In this document: one piece after another, positions 31,556-40,786 of the stretch
Position numbering within the stretch: position 1 is the first letter of the stretch
Layout: each line of letters begins with the position of its first letter
From: JAAFIP01 sp043721235
GTDB lineage: Bacteria > Pseudomonadota > Gammaproteobacteria > Burkholderiales > Burkholderiaceae_C
DNA length: 43,198 nt
Assembly (NCBI GenBank): GCA_043721235.1
Contig: JAYSRE010000041.1
Coordinates: 1 to 43,198 of the forward strand
Direction of reading: 5' to 3'
Translations under genes and position numbers: made by a program
The notes under the pieces: generated by a model
Database searches by the model: none
Seen by the model: only the letters and a program-made list of their open reading frames with translations
Told to the model about the DNA's origin: nothing

Positions 31556-33044
31556 TAGTGACTTTCTGAAACCGCAAAGTAAACCGAGCCCCCGGTGGTT
31601 GCGCACGTGGGCTTGTATCGTCAATGCTCAGGGCCGCTTGGTGCTGCTGCGCAATCTCCGCCACAATGGCCAGGCCCAGCCCTGAGCCGTCTGCATCTGT
31701 GCCCAGGCTGCGGTAAAAGGGCTGCACTACCAGCGCGCGCTCAGCCGCTGCAATGCCCGGGCCATTGTCTTCAACTTGCAGCACCAGCACACTGCCAAAG
31801 GGGTCTGCCAGCACCCGCGCGGTCACTACGCCAGGCCGCTGGGGGTTGCTGGCGATGTAGTTAATGGCGTTATCTACCAGGTTGCGCACCATTTCTTTGA
31901 GCAGCGTAGGGTTGCCCAACAATTGCGCTTGGCTGTGGGCTGGGTCTTCGCCTTCGTAGCCCAGGTCAATGTGTTTTTCCATCGCGCGCGGCAGGCAGTC
32001 CTGCACTACGTCGACCGTAATGCGGGCCAGGTCGCACACTTGGCGGGGCACACTTTGGCCGCTGGCCTCAGCGCGGGCCAGGGCCAGCAGCTGGTTGACG
32101 GTGTGGGTGGCGCGAATGCTGGAGCGGCTGACCTGTTTGAGCGAGAGTTTCAGGTCGGCTTCGTTGGTGCCCTCGCGCAGGGCCAGCTCAGCCTGCATGC
32201 GCAGGCCCGCCAGTGGGGTTTTAAGCTGGTGGGCAGCATCGGCCAAAAAGCGCTTTTGTGCGGCCGCAGCCAGCTTTTGCCTGGACAGCAGGTCGTTGAC
32301 AGACGACACCAGTGGCACCACCTCAAACGGCACCGTTTTTTCGTCTATGGGGCTTAAGTCGTCGGGTTTGCGGGCGCGAATGCGGTCTTCCAGCTCGCTT
32401 AAGGGGCGAATGCCGCGCACCAGCGCCAGCCACACTAAAAACACTGCCAGTGGGAAAATGACAAACTGCGGCAGCATCACGCCTTTGACGATTTCAGTGG
32501 CCAGGGTGGAGCGTTTTTCCAGAGTTTCGGCCACCTGCACCAAGACCAAGTTGGCTGGGACGGCGCTCTGGGTGCCAGGGGCAGGCGCTTCGGGCCGGTT
32601 GCTGCTGGTGCTGGAAGCGTTGCCAGTCACGTACACATAGGCAATGCGCACGGTCAGGCCGCGCATTTCGTCGTCGCGCAGCTTGATTTTGTCGGGTTCG
32701 GCTTTATCGTCTTCTGCGGGCAGGGGCATGTCTTTTTCGCCGCTGATGAATTCGCCGCGCAGGCCCAACACTTGGTAGTAGACCAGATCAGCATCGTCGG
32801 CCTGCAAAATTTCGCGGGCAGGGGCAAGCATATTAAGCTGCACGCGGCTGCCTTGCACGCTGACCATTTGGGACAGTGTCTGTACGTTAAATGACAAAGC
32901 CCGGTCAAACGGCTTGCTGGAAATACCTTGCGCCACCAGCCAGGTCAGCACCAAGCTGATAGGCCACAGCAGCAGCAGCGGCGTCAGCATCCAGTCCAGA
33001 ATTTCACCAAACAGGCTGCGCTGCTCGCGCTGAAAGAGCTTCAC
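31551..33044 (-). CDS. Sensor histidine kinase (TctE/QseC-like)
   Basis: This 497-residue membrane kinase senses a signal and phosphorylates the response regulator encoded just upstream. Helix 1 is at WMLTPLLLLWPISLVLTWLV (about 19-38) and starts a 2CSK_N-type sensor region with a long periplasmic loop; helix 2 is at MLPQFVIFPLAVFLVWLALV. Then come HAMP, the H-box FLADAAHQLKTPLAGLRMQA, the N-box LVDNAINYI, G1 VEDNGPGIAAAE and G2 GSGLGLAIVAEIA. All required residues are present. The architecture resembles TctE, often linked to tricarboxylate uptake; no transporter gene is nearby, so the signal is unknown. Its stop lies in a dispersed repeat. Confidence 0.92.
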   Translation of the reverse strand: MKLFQREQRSLFGEILDWMLTPLLLLWPISLVLTWLVAQGISSKPFDRALSFNVQTLSQMVSVQGSRVQLNMLAPAREILQADDADLVYYQVLGLRGEFISGEKDMPLPAEDDKAEPDKIKLRDDEMRGLTVRIAYVYVTGNASSTSSNRPEAPAPGTQSAVPANLVLVQVAETLEKRSTLATEIVKGVMLPQFVIFPLAVFLVWLALVRGIRPLSELEDRIRARKPDDLSPIDEKTVPFEVVPLVSSVNDLLSRQKLAAAAQKRFLADAAHQLKTPLAGLRMQAELALREGTNEADLKLSLKQVSRSSIRATHTVNQLLALARAEASGQSVPRQVCDLARITVDVVQDCLPRAMEKHIDLGYEGEDPAHSQAQLLGNPTLLKEMVRNLVDNAINYIASNPQRPGVVTARVLADPFGSVLVLQVEDNGPGIAAAERALVVQPFYRSLGTDADGSGLGLAIVAEIAQQHQAALSIDDTSPRAQPPGARFTLRFQKVTI

Positions 33045-33080
33045 AAGGCAGACGCAGTGGCAAGCGTGGGGGCCATCAGC

Positions 33081-33755
33081 TTAGCCAGGGATTTTCTCTA
33101 GGCAGTAGCCCAGCCCGCGCACGGTAGCTATGCGGACAGGGCCTTTTTCTATTTTTTTGCGCAGGCGGTGAATGTACACCTCGATGGCGTTGTTGCTCAC
33201 CTCCTCACCCCATTCACACAGGCGCTCGACCAGTTGGTCTTTGCTGACCAAGCGGCCTGCACGTACCAGCAGCACTTCCAGCAGGCCCAGCTCGCGGGCG
33301 GACAAATCGACCATCTTGCCGTCGATGGTGGCCACCCGCCCTGCCTGGTCGTAGTGCAGCGGGCCATGTTTAATCAAGGTGGTGGCACCGCCGGTGCTGC
33401 GCCGGGTAAGCGCGCGCACGCGGGCCTCTAGCTCGTGCAGGCTAAACGGCTTGGCCATGTAGTCGTCTGCGCCCAGGTCCAGGCCTTTCACACGCTCGTC
33501 CACACTGTCTGCGGCAGTCAGGATCAGCACGGGCAAGGTGGAGCCTCGGCTGCGCAGGCGCTTAAGCACTTCCAGGCCGTGCATTTTGGGCAGGCCTAGG
33601 TCTAAGATGAGCAGGTCAATCTCGGTGTGCGTCATTAGCGCGGACTCGGCTTGTGCGCCGTCGGTCACATGGTCTACCGCCGCGCCTGAGCTGCGCAGTG
33701 TGCGCAGCAGGCCGTCGGCTAGCACTTGGTCGTCTTCAGCAATCAAAATACGCAT
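33081..33755 (-). CDS. OmpR-family response regulator (TctD/QseB-like)
   Basis: The 224-residue regulator has a receiver domain with acidic pair EDD (7-9), phospho-accepting Asp52 (LLILDLGLPK) and Lys102 (DDYMAKPF). A C-terminal OmpR winged helix follows, with LSARELGLLEVLLVRAGRLV and NAIEVYIHRLRKKIEKGPVR, ending in VRGLGYCLE. It is encoded first, 36 bp before the histidine kinase start, as one operon. The flavin reductase gene is divergent, with a 142-bp shared upstream region, but no direct repeat of half-sites for the regulator was evident there. Confidence 0.95.
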   Translation of the reverse strand: MRILIAEDDQVLADGLLRTLRSSGAAVDHVTDGAQAESALMTHTEIDLLILDLGLPKMHGLEVLKRLRSRGSTLPVLILTAADSVDERVKGLDLGADDYMAKPFSLHELEARVRALTRRSTGGATTLIKHGPLHYDQAGRVATIDGKMVDLSARELGLLEVLLVRAGRLVSKDQLVERLCEWGEEVSNNAIEVYIHRLRKKIEKGPVRIATVRGLGYCLEKIPG

Positions 33756-33897
33756 GGTGTTTTCCTTCAGGAATGCCCCATTCTAGAGCGATTAACAGCC
33801 TATTACCAACGCCCGCCAAGGGCCCAAACCGGGGCGCACAGGGCCGGGCAGCGGTGCTGTGCAGGCATAATGCGTTGACTACTTATAGCTTTTTTGC

Positions 33898-34452
33898 ATG
33901 CCCCTCACACCTCTTAACGCGCCTGGCGTTTTTGCACCCCCCAGCGCAGCACCCTTTAGCGCAGCGCCCCCGAGCTTTAGCAGCAGCGACTTTCGCGCCG
34001 CACTGGGCATGTTTGCTACCGGGGTTACCATCGTTACCGCGCGCACCCCTGCGGGCACGCTGGTGGGCTTAACAGCCAATTCCTTTAACTCTGTTTCCAT
34101 GTCGCCGCCGCTGGTGCTGTGGAGCTTAGGAACCAGCGCCACCTCGATGGAGGCGTTTAGCACCGGGTCGCACTACGCCATCCATATTTTGAGCGCAGAG
34201 CAAAAAGACCTGGCTGCGCAGTTTGCCTCTAAAACCGCTGACCGCTGGCAGGCCGTGGTGCATACGCTGTCGCCCAGCGGCGTGCCCCTGCTGCCTGGCT
34301 GTGTGGCACGCTTTGAATGCTTTAACCGCAGCCGCTACCAAGAAGGCGACCACGTGATTTTTGTCGGTGAAGTAGAGCATTGCACGGCGCAAACCGGAGC
34401 TGTGCCACTGCTCTACCATGGCGGCAAGTTTTACACCGAGCACCCTTTATAA
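33898..34452 (+). CDS. Flavin reductase family protein
   Basis: The 184-residue product is a flavin-reductase (HpaC/RutF-like) domain: DFRAALGMFATGVTIVTART, LVGLTANSFNSVSMSPPLVL, WSLGTSATSMEAF, HYAIHILSAEQKDLAAQFAS, and GDHVIFVGEVEHC. These are standard FMN/FAD-binding blocks. It supplies reduced flavin to a monooxygenase or acts as an NAD(P)H:flavin reductase. The first ~25 residues are Pro/Ala-rich. No monooxygenase lies nearby. A truncated IS630-type relic begins just after the stop. Confidence 0.88.
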   Translation: MPLTPLNAPGVFAPPSAAPFSAAPPSFSSSDFRAALGMFATGVTIVTARTPAGTLVGLTANSFNSVSMSPPLVLWSLGTSATSMEAFSTGSHYAIHILSAEQKDLAAQFASKTADRWQAVVHTLSPSGVPLLPGCVARFECFNRSRYQEGDHVIFVGEVEHCTAQTGAVPLLYHGGKFYTEHPL

Positions 34453-34640
34453 GCGGCGAGGCCTACACAGGCCGTGTTGTCGAAACATTTCTCGCGCAGC
34501 CCATCCCAGATGTGCTTCACCAGGTTGAGCTCTGAGGCGTAAGGCGGCAAGCACAGCAAGCGTATAGGCCGGTGCAATGAGCTTCTTGCTCGAATGCCCG
34601 CCCGCACCATCGAGCTGGAGTCGGAGTTGGATCACAAGAG
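34453..34640 (-). pseudogene. Decayed IS630-family transposase fragment
   Basis: On the minus strand, one frame gives QLDGAGGHSSKKLIAP, and another continues with IRLLCLPPYASELNLVKHIW then DGLREKCFDNTACVGLAA. Together they are the C-terminal DDE part of an IS630-like transposase (DGAGWHKS ... LPPYSPELNPVEHLW ... LR). The frame switches near 34560-34575, and there is no start or end, so it is inactive. The terminal repeats were not seen. Confidence 0.78.
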
Positions 34641-34835
34641 CTTCGCTGTTTTTTGCCCGTTCGCCCTACTTTACAGCGCCGTGTATGTGGTTCTTGTACA
34701 TCGGCTCATGATTTATGCCCCTCGCTTGCCTACCCCACACTTGATCACCCTCGTGCAGTTGCACTTGGCTTGGCTCGCTATGGTCAGCTCGCGATGGGAC
34801 TTGCATCCATAGGGGTGCGCCTATGCTGGGCACAC

Positions 34836-34863
34836 AAAAAAACCACCTTACGGTGGTTTTTTT
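34836..34863. terminator. Bidirectional intrinsic terminator after atpC
   Basis: AAAAAAACCACC (34836-34847) and GGTGGTTTTTTT (34852-34863) form a perfect stem with a 4-nt TTAC loop, flanked by an A-run and T-run. It lies 16 bp past the atpC stop on the minus strand and works in both directions, ending the ATP synthase operon. Confidence 0.9.
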
Positions 34864-34879
34864 ACCAGCAGCAACGCCC

Positions 34880-35296
34880 TTATTTCTTTTGACGAAACTT
34901 GCGCAGTGCAGCAATTTGCGCCGCCATTACAAACAGCTCTGACTGCGCTTTGGCAACGTCGATTTCGCCTTTGGCGTTGTCTAAGGCTTCTTTGGCAGCG
35001 GCCATGGCCGCGCTGGCCTTCTCGTCGTCCAAATCTTTACCACGTACAGCAGTGTCTGTGAGCACAGTCACACAATTAGGCTGCACTTCCAATAGACCTC
35101 CGGCAACGAAAACAAACTCTTCGGAACCGTCAGCTTTCTCTATACGTACAGAGCCCGCTTTAATACGGGTGATCAGCGGTGTGTGGCGTGGGTAAATGCC
35201 CAGTTCGCCCGCTTCGCCCGGCAAAGCCACGAATTTAGCTTCGCCAGAGAAGATAGATTCTTCAGCGCTTACAACATCAACATGGATAGTGTTCAT
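34880..35296 (-). CDS. atpC: ATP synthase F1 subunit epsilon
   Basis: Epsilon is part of the rotor stalk and can inhibit ATP hydrolysis. The 138-residue protein has the N-terminal beta-sandwich (VDVVSAEESIFSGEAKFVAL, GELGIYPRHTPLITRIKAGS) and a C-terminal helical pair (EKASAAMAAAKEALDN to the end). It is normal length. It is last in the operon, preceded by a 123-bp gap that contains a hairpin, and followed by the intrinsic terminator. Confidence 0.97.
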   Translation of the reverse strand: MNTIHVDVVSAEESIFSGEAKFVALPGEAGELGIYPRHTPLITRIKAGSVRIEKADGSEEFVFVAGGLLEVQPNCVTVLTDTAVRGKDLDDEKASAAMAAAKEALDNAKGEIDVAKAQSELFVMAAQIAALRKFRQKK

Positions 35297-35354
35297 AGGT
35301 ACTCCAATTTAAAAGGTGGATCGAAAGTGCATCGTCGGGATGTTTCGCTGGTCG

Positions 35355-35390
35355 GTGCGCTCAGTAGTGCGAAAAGCACAGTGAGCACAC
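35355..35390. other. Hairpin in the atpD-atpC gap
   Basis: GTGCGCTCA (35355-35363) pairs with TGAGCACAC (35382-35390) at 8 of 9 positions, and GTGC/GCAC (35367-35379) forms the inner stem around GAAAA. It sits in the 123-bp space between atpD and atpC, where operons usually have short gaps. It could adjust mRNA processing or epsilon level (inference). Confidence 0.55.
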
Positions 35391-35419
35391 CAACATGGCG
35401 AACCGCCCGAATATGCGCT

Positions 35420-36826
35420 TTACGCCACCTTTTTGGACTTCTCAATAGCTTCGTCGATTGTGCCCACCATGTAGAACGCTTGCTCAGGCATGTGGTCGCA
35501 CTCACCGTTCACAATCATCTTAAAGCCGCGAATGGTTTCGGCTAAGGTAACGTACTTGCCTGGTGAACCGGTAAACACTTCAGCCACATGGAAGGGCTGG
35601 CTCAAGAAGCGCTGAATTTTACGGGCACGGGCCACGCTCAATTTATCGTCCGGTGCGAGCTCATCCATGCCCAAGATGGCAATAATGTCGCGCAACTCTT
35701 TGTAGCGCTGCAAAGTACCCTGCACTGCGCGGGCAGTGTTGTAGTGGTCTTCGCCTACGATGTTAGGGTCCAGCTGGCGGCTGGTAGAGTCTAGTGGATC
35801 CACCGCTGGGTAAATACCCAAAGATGCGATTTCACGCGACAAAGCAACTGTAGAGTCCAAGTGCGCAAAGGTTGTTGCGGGTGACGGGTCGGTGTAGTCA
35901 TCCGCAGGCACGTAAACGGCTTGGATGGACGTGATAGAACCCACTTTGGTGGATGTAATACGCTCTTGCAAACGGCCCATTTCTTCCGCCAGTGTAGGCT
36001 GGTAGCCCACGGCAGAAGGCATACGGCCCAACAATGCGGACACTTCGGTTCCTGCCAACGTGTAGCGGTAGATATTGTCCACAAAGAACAAAACGTCTTT
36101 ACCTTCGTCGCGGAACGACTCAGCAATGGTCAAACCAGTCAAAGCCACGCGCAAACGGTTGCCTGGTGGCTCGTTCATCTGGCCGTAAACCATGGCTACT
36201 TTAGATTCTTCGAGGTTTTCCAAGTTCACCACGCCAGAGTCGGCCATCTCATGGTAAAAATCGTTACCTTCGCGGGTACGCTCACCTACACCCGCAAACA
36301 CTGACACGCCGCTGTGCGCTTTTGCAATGTTGTTGATCAGTTCCATCATGTTTACGGTCTTGCCTACGCCAGCGCCGCCAAACAAACCGACTTTGCCGCC
36401 TTTGGCAAATGGACAGATCAAATCGATCACTTTGATACCGGTTTCCAACAATTCTTGGGAAGGGCTCAACTCGTCATAGGTTGGCGCTTTGCGGTGGATA
36501 GAGGCAATGTGAGCATGGCTCACGGGGCCGCGCTCATCGATAGGAGCGCCGAGCACGTCCATAATGCGGCCCAAAGTGGCTTTACCCACAGGCACGTGGA
36601 TGGAGTCACCAGTATTGGTCACCACCATGCCGCGGCGCAAGCCGTCGGACGAACCGAGCGCAATAGTACGCACTATGCCGTCCCCAAGTTGCTGCTGCAC
36701 TTCCAGGGTCAGCGTTGAGCCGTCCATTTTCAGGGCATCGTAAATTTTAGGCATTTGGTCACGCGGAAATTCCACGTCAACCACTGCGCCGATGCACTGA
36801 ACGATTGTTCCACTAGCTTGGGCCAT
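35420..36826 (-). CDS. atpD: ATP synthase F1 subunit beta
   Basis: Beta carries the catalytic nucleotide sites. The 468-residue product starts at MAQAS (36826), where GGAG precedes; a second ATG at 36838 is less suited. Hallmarks are the Walker A loop GGAGVGKTVNMMEL (about 150-163), GVGERTREGNDFY, DEGKDVLFFVDNIYRYTLAG, and SITSIQAVYVPADDYTDPSP. It is complete and sits between atpG and atpC. Confidence 0.98.
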   Translation of the reverse strand: MAQASGTIVQCIGAVVDVEFPRDQMPKIYDALKMDGSTLTLEVQQQLGDGIVRTIALGSSDGLRRGMVVTNTGDSIHVPVGKATLGRIMDVLGAPIDERGPVSHAHIASIHRKAPTYDELSPSQELLETGIKVIDLICPFAKGGKVGLFGGAGVGKTVNMMELINNIAKAHSGVSVFAGVGERTREGNDFYHEMADSGVVNLENLEESKVAMVYGQMNEPPGNRLRVALTGLTIAESFRDEGKDVLFFVDNIYRYTLAGTEVSALLGRMPSAVGYQPTLAEEMGRLQERITSTKVGSITSIQAVYVPADDYTDPSPATTFAHLDSTVALSREIASLGIYPAVDPLDSTSRQLDPNIVGEDHYNTARAVQGTLQRYKELRDIIAILGMDELAPDDKLSVARARKIQRFLSQPFHVAEVFTGSPGKYVTLAETIRGFKMIVNGECDHMPEQAFYMVGTIDEAIEKSKKVA

Positions 36827-36859
36827 TATTTGCTCCAATTAAATAATCAATAAATCTTG

Positions 36860-37726
36860 TTAGATCGCTGCCGCACCGGCAACGATTTCGGACAACTCTT
36901 TGGTAATCGCTGCCTGGCGGGTCTTGTTATAGATGAGCTTGAGCTCACCGATCACGCTGCCTGCATTGTCAGTCGCAGCTTTCATGGCCACCATGCGCGC
37001 TGATTGCTCAGAAGCCATGTTTTCTGCCACAGCTTGATATACCAACGACTCCACGTAGCGCACCAGCAAGTCGTCAATCACAGCTTGTGCGTCGGGCTCG
37101 TAAATGTAATCCCAGCCATGCGCAGTTTTCTCAGCCTGCAACTTGTCTTGCGACAAGGGCAGCAACTGCTCCACCACAGGCTCTTGCTTCATGGTGTTGA
37201 TAAAACGCGTATAGCAGAGGTGCACCGATTTGACTTCGCCTTTGACATACGCATCCAGCAGTACCTTGACGGGCCCAATGAGTTTGTCTAAATGCGGCCT
37301 GTCGCCCAGCTGCGTGGCATGCGCCACTACCTTGGCACCCACACGGTTTAAAAAGCCTAAGCCTTTGTTACCGATAGCCACGGCTTGCGCGCTGATGCCC
37401 GCAGCCTGGTTGGTACGCAACTGGTTAGTAACAGCGCGAAGCACGTTGGTGTTCATACCGCCGCACAAGCCTTTGTCTGTTGACACCACAATAAAACCAG
37501 CAGACGCCGCATTGTTCGTTTTCATGAACGCATGCGTGTATTCTGGATTGGCTTGACCGAGGTTAGCCGCCATGTTGCGGATTTTTTCGCTGTACGGACG
37601 GGCAGCGCGCATCCGCTCTTGCGCTTTGCGCATTTTGGATGCGGCCACCATTTCCATGGCCTTGGTGATCTTCTTGGTGTTTTCCACCGATTTGATCTTG
37701 CCGCGTATTTCCTTGCCTGCCGCCAT
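36860..37726 (-). CDS. atpG: ATP synthase F1 subunit gamma
   Basis: Gamma is the central rotating shaft. The 288-residue protein has the N-terminal coiled-coil helix AAGKEIRGKIKSVENTKKIT and KAMEMVAASKMRKAQERMRA. It also has VVSTDKGLCGGMNTNVLRAV and the C-terminal helix MKAATDNAGSVIGELKLIYN then KTRQAAITKELSEIV. Normal length, between atpA and atpD. Confidence 0.98.
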   Translation of the reverse strand: MAAGKEIRGKIKSVENTKKITKAMEMVAASKMRKAQERMRAARPYSEKIRNMAANLGQANPEYTHAFMKTNNAASAGFIVVSTDKGLCGGMNTNVLRAVTNQLRTNQAAGISAQAVAIGNKGLGFLNRVGAKVVAHATQLGDRPHLDKLIGPVKVLLDAYVKGEVKSVHLCYTRFINTMKQEPVVEQLLPLSQDKLQAEKTAHGWDYIYEPDAQAVIDDLLVRYVESLVYQAVAENMASEQSARMVAMKAATDNAGSVIGELKLIYNKTRQAAITKELSEIVAGAAAI

Positions 37727-37755
37727 AATGTTTCCTTGTTAAGTAGTCAGGGAAA

Positions 37756-39309
37756 TTAGGCGAAGGTTTTCTTAAACGCTGCCACTGCGGTGTTCAGTTC
37801 AGCCTCAGCGTCCTTGTCCATGGCTTTGTCGGCTTCTAACTTAGTCATCAGTGCTGCGTGCTTGTCTTTGAGGTAAGCATGCAGGCCGTGTTCGAATGAC
37901 AAGATTTTCTTGACCTCGATATCGTCCATGAAACCTTTGTTCACAGCAAACAACGTAGCGCCCATGGTGCTGATCGACAGTGGGCTGTACTGGGCTTGTT
38001 TGAGCAATTCGGTTACGCGGGCACCGCGGTCAAGCTGCTTACGGGTGGCTTCATCCAGGTCCGAGGCAAACTGCGCAAACGCAGCCAACTCGCGGTACTG
38101 GGCCAGGTCGGTACGGATACCGCCGGACAAATTCTTGATGAGCTTGGTCTGTGCAGCACTGCCCACGCGAGACACCGAAATACCGGCATTGATAGCGGGG
38201 CGAATACCGGCGTTGAACAATGAGGTTTCCAAGAAGATTTGACCGTCAGTGATGGAGATCACATTGGTTGGCACGAAGGCTGACACGTCACCGGCTTGGG
38301 TTTCAATGATCGGCAACGCAGTCAATGAACCAGTTTTGCCTTTGACGGCACCCTTGGTAAACTTTTCAACATAGTCGGCGTTTACGCGGGCCGCGCGCTC
38401 TAGCAAACGGCTGTGCAAATAAAACACGTCGCCCGGGTAGGCTTCGCGGCCTGGTGGACGGCGCAACAGCAAAGACACTTGGCGGTAAGCCACGGCTTGC
38501 TTGGACAAGTCGTCATACACAATCAGTGCGTCTTCGCCGCGGTCGCGGAAGTACTCACCCATCGTGCAACCAGAGTAGGCCGACACAAACTGCATTGCTG
38601 CTGATTCAGACGCTGTAGCTGCCACGACAATGGTGTATTCCATCGCGCCAGCTTGCTCCAGCGCACGCACAACGTTCTTGACCGAAGATGCCTTTTGACC
38701 AATAGCCACATACACGCAGGTCACGTTTTGGCCTTTTTGGTTGATGATGGCATCAATCGCTACAGCGGTTTTACCGGTTTGCCGGTCACCAATGATCAGT
38801 TCGCGCTGGCCGCGGCCCACTGGCACCATAGAGTCAATCGACTTGAGGCCCGTTTGCAGTGGCTGGCTGACCGATTGGCGCGCGATCACGCCGGGCGCAA
38901 CCTTTTCAATCACGTCGGTCATTTTGGCGTTGATGGGGCCTTTGCCATCGATAGGCTGGCCTAGCGCGTTAACCACGCGGCCTTTGAGCTCGGGGCCCAC
39001 GGGCACTTCCAAAATGCGGCCCGTGCATTTTACGGTATTGCCTTCGGAAATGTGCTCATAGGCACCCAAAATCACAGCGCCCACTGAGTCACGCTCCAGA
39101 TTCAGTGCCAAACCGTAGCTGGGCTGACCGTCGGCATCGGCAGGGAACTCCAGCATCTCGCCCTGCATCACGTTAGACAGGCCGTGGATACGGCAAATAC
39201 CGTCGGTCACGGACACCACGGTGCCTTGGTTACGGATGTCGGCGGCTCCTGATAAGCCTTCGATGCGGCTCTTCAAGAGTTCGGAAATTTCTGCGGGATT
39301 GAGTTGCAT
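37756..39309 (-). CDS. atpA: ATP synthase F1 subunit alpha
   Basis: Alpha holds the non-catalytic nucleotide sites. The 517-residue protein starts MQLNPAEISELLKSRIEG and shows the Walker A loop GDRQTGKTAVAIDAI (about 170-184), PVGRGQRELII and the conserved VSRVGSAAQTKLIKNLSGGI. It also has LAQYRELAAFAQFASDLDEA. Normal length and frame. The gap to atpH is 50 bp. Confidence 0.98.
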   Translation of the reverse strand: MQLNPAEISELLKSRIEGLSGAADIRNQGTVVSVTDGICRIHGLSNVMQGEMLEFPADADGQPSYGLALNLERDSVGAVILGAYEHISEGNTVKCTGRILEVPVGPELKGRVVNALGQPIDGKGPINAKMTDVIEKVAPGVIARQSVSQPLQTGLKSIDSMVPVGRGQRELIIGDRQTGKTAVAIDAIINQKGQNVTCVYVAIGQKASSVKNVVRALEQAGAMEYTIVVAATASESAAMQFVSAYSGCTMGEYFRDRGEDALIVYDDLSKQAVAYRQVSLLLRRPPGREAYPGDVFYLHSRLLERAARVNADYVEKFTKGAVKGKTGSLTALPIIETQAGDVSAFVPTNVISITDGQIFLETSLFNAGIRPAINAGISVSRVGSAAQTKLIKNLSGGIRTDLAQYRELAAFAQFASDLDEATRKQLDRGARVTELLKQAQYSPLSISTMGATLFAVNKGFMDDIEVKKILSFEHGLHAYLKDKHAALMTKLEADKAMDKDAEAELNTAVAAFKKTFA

Positions 39310-39359
39310 GGCTCGTTCCTTCTATAGTTAATATTGCACTGCACGCCGCTGCACGCTGG

Positions 39360-39890
39360 TTAAGCGGTCAGGGCAACTTTCATTTGTTCTAAGCGGGCTT
39401 TGACCGAGGTGTCAAGCACTTCGTCGCCAACCACCACACGAATACCGCCGATCAGCTCTGGCTGAACCGCCACGGACACATTGAGCTTGCGGCCAAAGCG
39501 CTTTTCTAGCAATGCCGACACATCGGCCAATGCTGCACCATCCATGGCGAAAGCGCTATAGACAACCGCGTCAGAAGTTCCGTTTTGCGCGTTTTTCAAC
39601 GCGCGAAATTGAACCGCGATTTCTGGCAGCGCATTCACACGGCCATTGTCAATGACCGTATTGCAAAAGTTTTTGCCTTGCTCTGACAGGGTGACTTTGG
39701 CCACCGAGCTGAGCAGTTCAAACACTTGGACTGCGCTGGCGTTAGGGTTGCCTGCAAACTGCTGTAGCTGAGGATTGGCAGCAACAGCCGCAATAGCGTC
39801 TAGCCACACTGCCGTGCCCGACAAGTCAGACTTGGCGGCCTTGAACAGCGCTTCAGCGTAGGGGCGGGCGATAGTGGCGAGTTCTGCCAT
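39360..39890 (-). CDS. atpH: ATP synthase F1 subunit delta
   Basis: Delta ties F1 to the peripheral stalk. The 176-residue product begins MAELATIARPYAEALFKAAK, the usual start. It continues with LLSSVAKVTLSEQGKNFCNT and ends with VQPELIGGIRVVVGDEVLDT and RLEQMKVAL. Full length. Its start is 9 bp after the atpF stop. Confidence 0.96.
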   Translation of the reverse strand: MAELATIARPYAEALFKAAKSDLSGTAVWLDAIAAVAANPQLQQFAGNPNASAVQVFELLSSVAKVTLSEQGKNFCNTVIDNGRVNALPEIAVQFRALKNAQNGTSDAVVYSAFAMDGAALADVSALLEKRFGRKLNVSVAVQPELIGGIRVVVGDEVLDTSVKARLEQMKVALTA

Positions 39891-39899
39891 GGCGCTTCC

Positions 39900-40370
39900 T
39901 TACAGCTCAGCCTTGAGGCGGCCAAGCAGATCTGCATGCACACCTGCATTGACTTCTTTACGCAAGATCTGCTCTGCGCCCTTGACAGCCAAGCTGGCCA
40001 CTTGCTCGCGCAGGGTCTCGCGGGCTTTGATAGTTTGCTGGTCGGCATCGGCCTTGGCGGCAGCTATGATTTTGTTGCCCTCTTCCGTTGCTTTGGCTTT
40101 CGCCTCTTCAACAATAGCTTGGGCGCGGCGCTCAGCATCGGCCAGGCGACTGGCGGTTTCGGTGCGTGTTTTGGCCAACTCTTCTTCTACGCGTTTGTTC
40201 GCAGAGGTCAGGTCGGCCTTGGCCTTGTCGGCAGCGGCTAAGCCGTCGGCGATTTTGGCTGCGCGCTCGTCCAGCGCTTTGGTAATGGGAGGCCAAACAA
40301 AACTCATCGTGAACCAGACCAAAATCAGGAACACGATCAATTGAATGATCAGGGTGGCGTTAATGTTCAC
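39900..40370 (-). CDS. atpF: ATP synthase Fo subunit b
   Basis: Subunit b is the peripheral stalk. The 156-residue product has one N-terminal membrane helix (LIIQLIVFLILVWFTMSFVW) and then a long charged helix of Ala/Lys/Glu coiled-coil type (KAKADLTSANKRVEEELAKT). The standard length of the family. It lies between atpE and atpH; the atpE gap is 78 bp. Confidence 0.97.
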   Translation of the reverse strand: MNINATLIIQLIVFLILVWFTMSFVWPPITKALDERAAKIADGLAAADKAKADLTSANKRVEEELAKTRTETASRLADAERRAQAIVEEAKAKATEEGNKIIAAAKADADQQTIKARETLREQVASLAVKGAEQILRKEVNAGVHADLLGRLKAEL

Positions 40371-40448
40371 GTCAACATCCTTTAAGGTGATGTGGATTGC
40401 AAACTGCTGGTATTAAGGGCAGCAGTTAGCTTTCACAGAGACGGAAGA

Positions 40449-40712
40449 TTATTTAACCAGACGGGCGATTTGGCCCAAGAATGGATTAGCTGTTGAAAAC
40501 CACAGTGCAATACCGGTTCCGATAATGAAAGCCGCATCGATCAGACCGGCTAACAGAAACATCTTGGTTTGCAGTTCGCCCATCAACTCAGGCTGGCGTG
40601 CAGCAGATTCCAGGAATTTAGAGCCCATGATGCCAATGCCGATACAAGCGCCCAAAGCGCCCAGACCAATGATCAAACCTGCTGCCAATGCTACAAAGCT
40701 AATAACTTCCAT
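40449..40712 (-). CDS. atpE: ATP synthase Fo subunit c
   Basis: Subunit c forms the proton-driven ring. The 87-residue hairpin has helix 1 with FVALAAGLIIGLGALGACIG, the polar loop ARQPELM, and helix 2 with the ion-carrying Asp in LAGLIDAAFIIGTGIALWF. Absence of the sodium-site pattern suggests a proton ring. Normal length. Confidence 0.97.
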   Translation of the reverse strand: MEVISFVALAAGLIIGLGALGACIGIGIMGSKFLESAARQPELMGELQTKMFLLAGLIDAAFIIGTGIALWFSTANPFLGQIARLVK

Positions 40713-40786
40713 GATGGTTCCTAAAGTGAAAGGGAAGGGTTAAAGAAAACTAACGAAAAACTGCTATCTCGATGCCGCACTAGCGA

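Larger units (their letters stand above)
34453..34879. other. Gap between flavin reductase and atpC genes
   Basis: About 190 bp are the IS630-type relic. The rest (34640-34830) has no gene I can support. Near the right end are a small CATAGG/CCTATG hairpin (about 34808-34826) and the shared intrinsic terminator at 34836-34863. Confidence 0.6.

Noticed and set aside
33870..33900. Further partial copy of the dispersed repeat (ACTTATAGCTTTTTTGCATG)
   Set aside because: Only the AGCTAT-type end is similar; the GCCCAAGG core is missing.
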